Source: Firm-08 sp045546995
Lineage (GTDB): Bacteria; Bacillota; Clostridia; Oscillospirales; QAKW01
Assembly: GCA_045546995.1 (NCBI GenBank)
Contig: JAZQDW010000066.1
Location: 1 to 45,880, forward strand
Direction: 5' to 3'
DNA: 45,880 nucleotides
The translations under genes and the position numbers were made by a program. This document shows, one piece after another, positions 42,219-45,880 of the stretch (positions are counted from its first letter, which is position 1; the number at the start of each line of letters is the position of its first letter). Under the pieces are notes generated by a model. The model was not told where the DNA came from, ran no database searches, and saw only the letters and a program-made list of their open reading frames with translations.

Positions 42219-42250
42219 ATAAAAAAATCCAAGTCTTGCGACTTGGATTT
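42219..42250 (-). terminator. tRNA-Ser terminator
   Basis: ATCCAAGTC/GACTTGGAT, a 9-bp stem with loop TTGC, flanked by A and T runs, directly after the CCA end of the minus-strand tRNA-Ser sequence. Confidence 0.8.
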
Positions 42251-42252
42251 TT

Positions 42253-42341
42253 TGGCGGAGACGGCGAGATTCGAACTCGCGGGGGATTGCTCCCTAACTG
42301 ATTTCGAGCAAAAGGCAATATCTACCGCACCGCCCCTCTCC
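42253..42341 (-). tRNA. tRNA-Ser (CGA), chimeric or degenerate 5' half; probable attachment site
   Basis: On the minus strand the 3' part is a proper class II tRNA: anticodon loop CTCGAAA, variable arm GGGA/TCCC, T arm GCGAGTTCGAATCTCGC, acceptor CGTCTCC, then G and CCA. The 5' part (42309-42341) has the right length and begins GGAGAGG, but the anticodon stem does not pair (TTTTG against TCAGT), the D stem is weak and the acceptor has one mismatch. This is what remains when an element integrates in the anticodon loop and leaves a 3' fragment at its far end, or a decaying tRNA. TTGCTC (42287-42292) and GAGCAA (42306-42311) are inverted arms that could be the recombination core. Confidence 0.6.
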
Positions 42342-42373
42342 GTCCCTTAAAACTGCAATATTTCCATCTGTTC

Positions 42374-42431
42374 TGCGAGAAAATGAAAAACTAATGATTT
42401 TTTGCGAGAAATTTGCGAGATAGATGCGAGA
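42374..42431. repeat. TGCGAGA iterons with 11-bp spacing
   Basis: TGCGAGA occurs at 42374, 42403, 42414 and 42425. The last three start exactly 11 bp apart, so they face the same side of the helix. They lie between the putative attachment site and the excisionase-like genes, where arm-type integrase or excisionase sites are expected. Confidence 0.7.
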
Positions 42432-42488
42432 AAACAATAAAAACTCCTTTGGCTATTCTCGGGCAAAGAAAACACAAGGAGAATTAAA

Positions 42489-42746
42489 ATGAACCAAGAA
42501 AAACAAAGAGAAGCATATCAAAAGATGCTTAAAAAATGCCCCGATATCTTAACACCTATGAAAGCAGCAAGGTGGTCGCCCGTCGGCAAAAACACAATCT
42601 ATGCTGCCCTCAAAAACGGCGAAATAGAATCCTATACCTACAAAGGCGGTTACATCTTCACCAAAGACGCGCTCATCGATTACCTCGTCAAAACCTCAAA
42701 TGATAAGGGAAAACGATATAGCATACGAGGTGATAAGAAATGTTGA
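42489..42746 (+). CDS. Excisionase-like helix-turn-helix protein
   Basis: 85 aa. The centre, LTPMKAARWSPVGKNTIYAA followed by LKNGEIESYTYKGGYIFTKD, is the winged-helix pattern of excisionases (MerR-like HTH with a wing and a short C-terminal helix). RBS ACAAGGAG. It overlaps the next gene by seven bases. Next to the attachment site and the 11-bp iterons it is likely a directionality factor or a local regulator. Confidence 0.72.
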   Translation: MNQEKQREAYQKMLKKCPDILTPMKAARWSPVGKNTIYAALKNGEIESYTYKGGYIFTKDALIDYLVKTSNDKGKRYSIRGDKKC

Positions 42747-43300
42747 GCAGCTTACCGCAAACCTTGTCGGGCGAGCAGGTACGTTGCGTCCTGCATATCA
42801 GCAAAAGAAAGTGTGCATGGATGCTCAATAACGGCTTCATAAAATGCCAAAACACCGGCAAGAGAACAAGAAAATATACCGTGCTCAAGGAAGACCTGCT
42901 CACCTACATAGAGGACTCGCAAAAACACCCCGAAAAATATGTAACACCCTACGCCGAGTTCTCAACGGCAAAGTATGGAAACACACGAAAACCCCGACCA
43001 CGCAAAACAGGATTTCCTTCCTCTCTGCCCGTCAGCTTCCGCCCATGGCTCGAACAGGAATTCGAAACCGTCCCCGATGCACTCACCGTACCGCAGGTTA
43101 TTGCCACCACAGGATACACTGATAACACCGTCAATCGCTGGCTCCGCCAAGGCCACCTCAAGTCCGTCCAAACCCAAACTACAAAGATAATCCCCAAACT
43201 CTGGCTCATTGACTTCTACTGCACCCACGCCTACACCGTCTCAAATATGTCCGATAAGCACATCAAACTTCTGCAAAAATTCTTTAGAGAAAACAAGTGA
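42740..43300 (+). CDS. Protein with two excisionase-like HTH domains
   Basis: 186 aa. Two copies of a short DNA-binding domain are visible: LSGEQVRCVLHISKRKCAWM followed by LNNGFIKCQNTGKRTRKYTV (residues about 9-58), and LTVPQVIATTGYTDNTVNRW followed by LRQGHLKSVQ (about 115-150). A basic, proline-rich linker joins them. I recognise this type from clostridial integrated elements near integrases, but know of no tested function. Followed by a terminator. Confidence 0.7.
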   Translation: MLSSLPQTLSGEQVRCVLHISKRKCAWMLNNGFIKCQNTGKRTRKYTVLKEDLLTYIEDSQKHPEKYVTPYAEFSTAKYGNTRKPRPRKTGFPSSLPVSFRPWLEQEFETVPDALTVPQVIATTGYTDNTVNRWLRQGHLKSVQTQTTKIIPKLWLIDFYCTHAYTVSNMSDKHIKLLQKFFRENK

Positions 43301-43311
43301 TAACAGCTAAA

Positions 43312-43346
43312 CGAACTATTCGGATTCTTCGGATGGTTCGTTTTTT
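43312..43346 (+). terminator. Terminator after the HTH genes
   Basis: CGAACTATTCGGA/TTCGGATGGTTCG, a 13-bp stem with several G-U pairs, followed by T6. Confidence 0.82.
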
Positions 43347-43382
43347 AGCATATTAAAGTGAATTTTCGCTGAATTTTCACTT

Positions 43383-43404
43383 TTTTCACTCTCAAGAGTG
43401 AAAA
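43383..43404. repeat. Perfect palindrome upstream of the DUF551-like gene
   Basis: TTTTCACTCT (43383-43392), 2-nt centre, AGAGTGAAAA (43395-43404). Further TTTTCAC/GTGAA half-sites lie at 43356-43380. Likely an operator. Confidence 0.6.
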
Positions 43405-43491
43405 TCCACTTTATATGCATTGATTTTATTGCTGGACTTTCGGCGAAAGCTGTAGTATGTTGTTCGATAATAAACATTAAGGAGGAAAAGT

Positions 43492-43749
43492 ATGAGTAAG
43501 ATTTTTTGGAACGATGCAAAGAAAAAGATACCAACAAAAAGAGGGAGATATATGTGTGTCTGCGAACCGATAGTTGATGACGACTACGATGTAGAATGTA
43601 TATATTTCACTATGGATCTCAGTGGATTAGCTCCCGGCGAATTTAAAAACGAAAAAAGACCAGGTTGGGTTGAATGGAATTGCGAGTATGGATATGCAGA
43701 AATAAAAGATGTCATGTACTGGTTGCCTTTACCTTCAAAGCCGGATTGA
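43492..43749 (+). CDS. DUF551-like small protein
   Basis: 85 aa. The outline FWNDAKKKIPTKRGRYMCVC...VEWNCEYGYAEIKDVMYWLPLPSKP resembles DUF551 proteins of phages and elements, which begin W-x-x-hydrophobic and end in a V-x-x-W-x-PLP motif. Function unknown. RBS AAGGAGG. AT-rich codon use sets it apart from the host genes to the left. Confidence 0.65.
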   Translation: MSKIFWNDAKKKIPTKRGRYMCVCEPIVDDDYDVECIYFTMDLSGLAPGEFKNEKRPGWVEWNCEYGYAEIKDVMYWLPLPSKPD

Positions 43750-43777
43750 TTTAGAGAAAATTATCAAGTCAAACATT

Positions 43778-43879
43778 CCAAAGTGCAACACGCAAAGTCT
43801 AAATTGCACTTTGGTGACACTTTGAATGTCACTTTGGGAGGACTTTTGATAAAAATAGTGTATATAATTTTTATCAAAA
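43778..43879. promoter_or_regulatory. Cluster of perfect palindromes in the 43750-44105 gap
   Basis: CCAAAGTGCAA/TTGCACTTTGG (43778-43788, 43804-43814), GTGACA/TGTCAC (43814-43819, 43827-43832) and TTTTGATAAAAAT/ATTTTTATCAAAA (43844-43856, 43867-43879, 10-bp centre). No ORF. Their density between two transcription units suggests operators for the Cro/CI protein at 44106 or a replication/transfer site. Confidence 0.6.
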
Positions 43880-43910
43880 TGTATTTATACTGGAACAGCA
43901 TATGATTCAA

Positions 43911-43962
43911 AACCTCGGCTAAAATGAGTAATTCTCACATTTTAGCCGAGGTTTATTTTTTA
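43911..43962 (+). terminator. Strong terminator upstream of the methylase operon
   Basis: AACCTCGGCTAAAATG/CATTTTAGCCGAGGTT, 16-bp perfect arms, loop 11 nt, followed by TATTTTTTATAT. Confidence 0.9.
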
Positions 43963-44032
43963 TATTTGGTATGAAATCTTATAAATAGATTTGAGAACTC
44001 AATTAAAACTACTGAAATCTCAATAGGATTTA

Positions 44033-44061
44033 TTGCAAATTCCGTCGAAGTGTGTTATCAT
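44033..44061 (+). promoter_or_regulatory. Promoter of the xre-methylase operon
   Basis: TTGCAA (44033-44038), a 17-bp spacer and TATCAT (44056-44061), 45 bp before the regulator ATG. Confidence 0.65.
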
Positions 44062-44105
44062 GTATCATGAGTAAGTTTAATTAATTATTGAGAGGTGCTC
44101 ATATA

Positions 44106-44303
44106 ATGGTTGATTACAAAAAATTATGGATTGTTTTAATACAAAAAAATATGAGTAAGCCACAGCTTCGCAAGATGGCAGATATATCTCCCTCCACCTT
44201 TACAAAGCTCAACAAAAATGAACTGGTATCTATGGATGTTCTGGTTCGTATATGCCGAGTCCTTGATTGCGATTTCGGAGATATTGTTGTGATTGTAAAA
44301 TAA
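44106..44303 (+). CDS. Cro/CI-type helix-turn-helix regulator
   Basis: 65 aa from the ATG at 44106, preceded by GAGAGGTG. SKPQLRKMADISPSTFTKLN is the HTH, followed by VSMDVLVRICRVLDCDFGDI, the standard Xre C-terminal helices. It lies 19 bp before the methylase gene, as controller proteins of restriction-modification systems do, and may time methylase and partner expression. That role is inference. Confidence 0.85.
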   Translation: MVDYKKLWIVLIQKNMSKPQLRKMADISPSTFTKLNKNELVSMDVLVRICRVLDCDFGDIVVIVK

Positions 44304-44322
44304 GTGTTTGTGAGGGGTTATT

Positions 44323-45750
44323 ATGTTTTCGGTAATTAAGGATTCTCGAATTAAGGATAAGTGTCAAATTTTTACTCCAAAAGAACAGGTAGCAAAAATG
44401 TTGGATTTGGCGCTGTATACAAAAAATCTATACGGGAAAAGATTTTTAGAAAATTCATGCGGTGACGGTGAAATTCTCATCCAAGCTGTCATTAGGTATA
44501 TTGAGGATTGCAAAAAGCGAAGGTTTTCTAAGAAAAAAATCAAATTGGGTTTAGAAAAAGACTTTATTGCCTACGAAGTTGATAATAAAAGGGTTGAAGA
44601 ATGTAAGAATAGATTAGATGCAGTAGCCAAACAGTATAAAATTACTGAGGTTGTTTGGGACATTAGATGCGAAGATTATCTCGCCTCAAAAAGCGATACA
44701 TCCTACGATTTTATTGTGGGAAACCCCCCTTATATTGCATATCCCGATTTACCGACAAATGTCCAGACATATGTCAAAGAGAATTTTGCGTCATGTAAAA
44801 AAGGAAAATTCGATTATAGCTATGCTTTTATTGAAAAATCGTATTCACAGCTAAGCCCAAAAGGTTCCTTAGTTTATATAATTCCAAGTAATATTTTTAA
44901 GAATGTTTTTGCAGAGGAATTGAGAAATATAATTAAGGATGATTTATATTCGATTGATGATTTTCCAAGCGAAAAGATTTTTGAAAAGGTATTAGTATCT
45001 CCAGCAATAATTTGCATAGTTAAGGGTAACAACTCCTCTAAATTGATTTATCGTGTGTCAGGAACCGAAAAATCAATTGATAAAGTACAGTTGAAAAGAA
45101 AATGGATTTTTGATGATGCCAATATTTCTACCGGCAAACGCGTCGGCGATTATTTCAAGGTTTCAAGCTCTGTGGCTACATTGTTAAATGAAGCCTTCAT
45201 TTTAAAAAATGGAGATATCAAAGACGGTTTTTATGAATTTGATAATCATAAGATTGAAACTTCATTAATTCGAAAAGCGGCCAGTCCCAAAAATAAGAAA
45301 TATAATAAATCAACGGAATACATTATTTTTCCTTATTTTTATGACGATCAGGGAAAACTACAACATTATTCAGAAGAAGAAATGTATACAAGTTTTCCGC
45401 ATGCCATGAAGTTCTTGGAAACACACAAGGGAAAACTTCAAAAGCGAGATGCTGATAGCAATGCAAAGTGGTTTGAGTATGGTCGTTCTCAGGCTTTACA
45501 AAATATTAATCAAAGATTGATATTAATTTCATCGGTTATTTCCGATTGTACAGAACCGTATGTGCTGGATGTCGATGAAGTTCCGTATTCTGGTTTATAC
45601 ATAGTACCTATTAGTAATATGTCTTTAGATTCTTTATTGCCTATTTTAAAATCGTCAGAATTCAAAAACCATATTAAAAGTACAGGTGTATGTGTAAGTG
45701 GTACATCAAAAAGAATTTCTCCAAAAGATATAGAGAATTTCTGTTACTAA
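44323..45750 (+). CDS. Adenine-specific DNA methyltransferase (Eco57I-like)
   Basis: 475 aa. Motif I-like FLENSCGDGEIL near residue 40, motif IV NPPY near 134 in DFIVGNPPYIAYPDL, and LSPKGSLVYIIPSNIFKN form a gamma-type N6-adenine methylase core; residues ~240-475 would be the target recognition part. It is too short to include the nuclease of a type IIG enzyme. It follows a Cro/CI gene and precedes a GHKL ATPase, so it is probably the modification part of a restriction or defence locus. AT-rich, unlike the host genes. Confidence 0.9.
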   Translation: MFSVIKDSRIKDKCQIFTPKEQVAKMLDLALYTKNLYGKRFLENSCGDGEILIQAVIRYIEDCKKRRFSKKKIKLGLEKDFIAYEVDNKRVEECKNRLDAVAKQYKITEVVWDIRCEDYLASKSDTSYDFIVGNPPYIAYPDLPTNVQTYVKENFASCKKGKFDYSYAFIEKSYSQLSPKGSLVYIIPSNIFKNVFAEELRNIIKDDLYSIDDFPSEKIFEKVLVSPAIICIVKGNNSSKLIYRVSGTEKSIDKVQLKRKWIFDDANISTGKRVGDYFKVSSSVATLLNEAFILKNGDIKDGFYEFDNHKIETSLIRKAASPKNKKYNKSTEYIIFPYFYDDQGKLQHYSEEEMYTSFPHAMKFLETHKGKLQKRDADSNAKWFEYGRSQALQNINQRLILISSVISDCTEPYVLDVDEVPYSGLYIVPISNMSLDSLLPILKSSEFKNHIKSTGVCVSGTSKRISPKDIENFCY

Positions 45751-45782
45751 TAATTCTCAGAAAAATTTAACGAGGTGATTCT

Positions 45783-45880
45783 GTGAACAAAATACAATTT
45801 GCTGTTAGCGCAAAAACTGCTCGCTTAATTGGTCGAGAGAACATTACCGATGTTGATGGAGCAATGGTTGAGCTAATTAA
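45783..45880 (+). CDS. GHKL ATPase (Hsp90/MutL/MORC-like), N-terminal fragment
   Basis: Cut by the window edge; 32 residues are visible. Starts at GTG 45783 with GAGGTGA upstream. The sequence KTARLIGRENITDVDGAMVE then LI is the first helix of GHKL ATPases of the MORC/MutL-like type, in which VELVKNSYDA normally follows with the Mg-binding Asn. Such ATPases accompany DNA methylases in some restriction-modification loci. The rest lies outside. Confidence 0.7.
   Translation, partial: MNKIQFAVSAKTARLIGRENITDVDGAMVELI

Larger units (their letters stand above)
42253..45880. mobile_element. Left end of an integrated element (partial)
   Basis: From the tRNA-Ser junction rightward the base composition becomes AT-rich and the genes change to excisionase-like HTH proteins, a phage-type DUF551-like protein, a Cro/CI regulator, a DNA methylase and a GHKL ATPase. 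No integrase is in the window; it should lie further right or near the restored tRNA at the other end. The exact boundary is inferred from the tRNA structure. Confidence 0.6.

Noticed and set aside
43316..43537. Minus-strand ORF of 73 codons between the HTH genes and the DUF551-like gene
   Set aside because: It crosses a terminator and a palindrome and has no RBS; the frame is open by chance in AT-rich DNA.

Overview
The window looks like a chromosomal segment of a Gram-positive clostridial bacterium, most likely a gut Oscillospirales/Ruminococcaceae-type organism, and it ends inside an integrated mobile element. This rests on near-consensus sigma-A promoters with 17-bp spacers, AGGAGG-type ribosome binding sites, a PyrR-type leader in front of a pyr operon, a ZTP riboswitch in front of a pur operon, a type 1B dihydroorotate dehydrogenase (PyrD plus PyrK), a Bacillus-type Fe-S PurF and a formate-tetrahydrofolate ligase. 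The genus is inference.

Layout. Positions 1-130 hold an array of short hairpins. 307-3584 (minus) is a two-gene operon of unrecognised function: a soluble zinc-finger protein with an EF-Tu domain-2-like barrel and a six-segment membrane protein that share a homologous module. 3957-9167 is an AraC regulator divergent from an intracellular glycosidase, a lactonase-like protein, an SDR dehydrogenase and a mannonate dehydratase homologue, suggesting uptake-coupled sugar-acid or uronide breakdown. 9226-9579 is a second hairpin array abutting tRNA-Leu(UAG).

9979-18984 is the pyrimidine operon pyrC-carB-pyrK-pyrD-pyrF-pyrE-pyrB, controlled by a PyrR-type attenuator. It makes UMP from carbamoyl phosphate; carA and pyrR are not in the window. 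19036-32226 is the purine set purE-purC-purF-purM-purN-purO-AICAR transformylase-purD-purL-fhs under a ZTP riboswitch. The usual bifunctional PurH is replaced by an archaeal-type IMP cyclohydrolase plus a stand-alone AICAR transformylase, and fhs supplies formyl-THF. The PurF-like enzyme has lost its glutaminase nucleophile.

32474-40034 carries a small nuclease/phosphatase-fold protein, SfsA, a sugar-phosphate isomerase-like protein (minus), a ferredoxin-tailed aldo/keto reductase, and a SIS-PfkB-SGNH-fRMsr-membrane protein operon from a perfect consensus promoter. 40102-41876 (minus) is a MATE transporter followed by a NifX-like protein that appears to start at AUA. A third hairpin array (41982-42218) precedes a chimeric or degenerate tRNA-Ser(CGA) at 42253-42341, which I read as an integration junction. 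To its right the DNA becomes AT-rich and holds excisionase-like HTH proteins, 11-bp-spaced iterons, a DUF551-like protein, dense palindromes, a Cro/CI regulator, an adenine-specific DNA methylase and the start of a GHKL (Hsp90/MutL/MORC-like) ATPase: the left end of a mobile element carrying a probable restriction or defence locus.

The most interesting unexplained signals are the hairpin arrays, which keep a short linker while the stems differ completely, the glutaminase-dead PurF in a purine operon, the PyrB with a fused PyrI-type zinc domain, the second family of palindromic repeats inside the pyr operon and after fhs, and the truncated methylase/GHKL locus.
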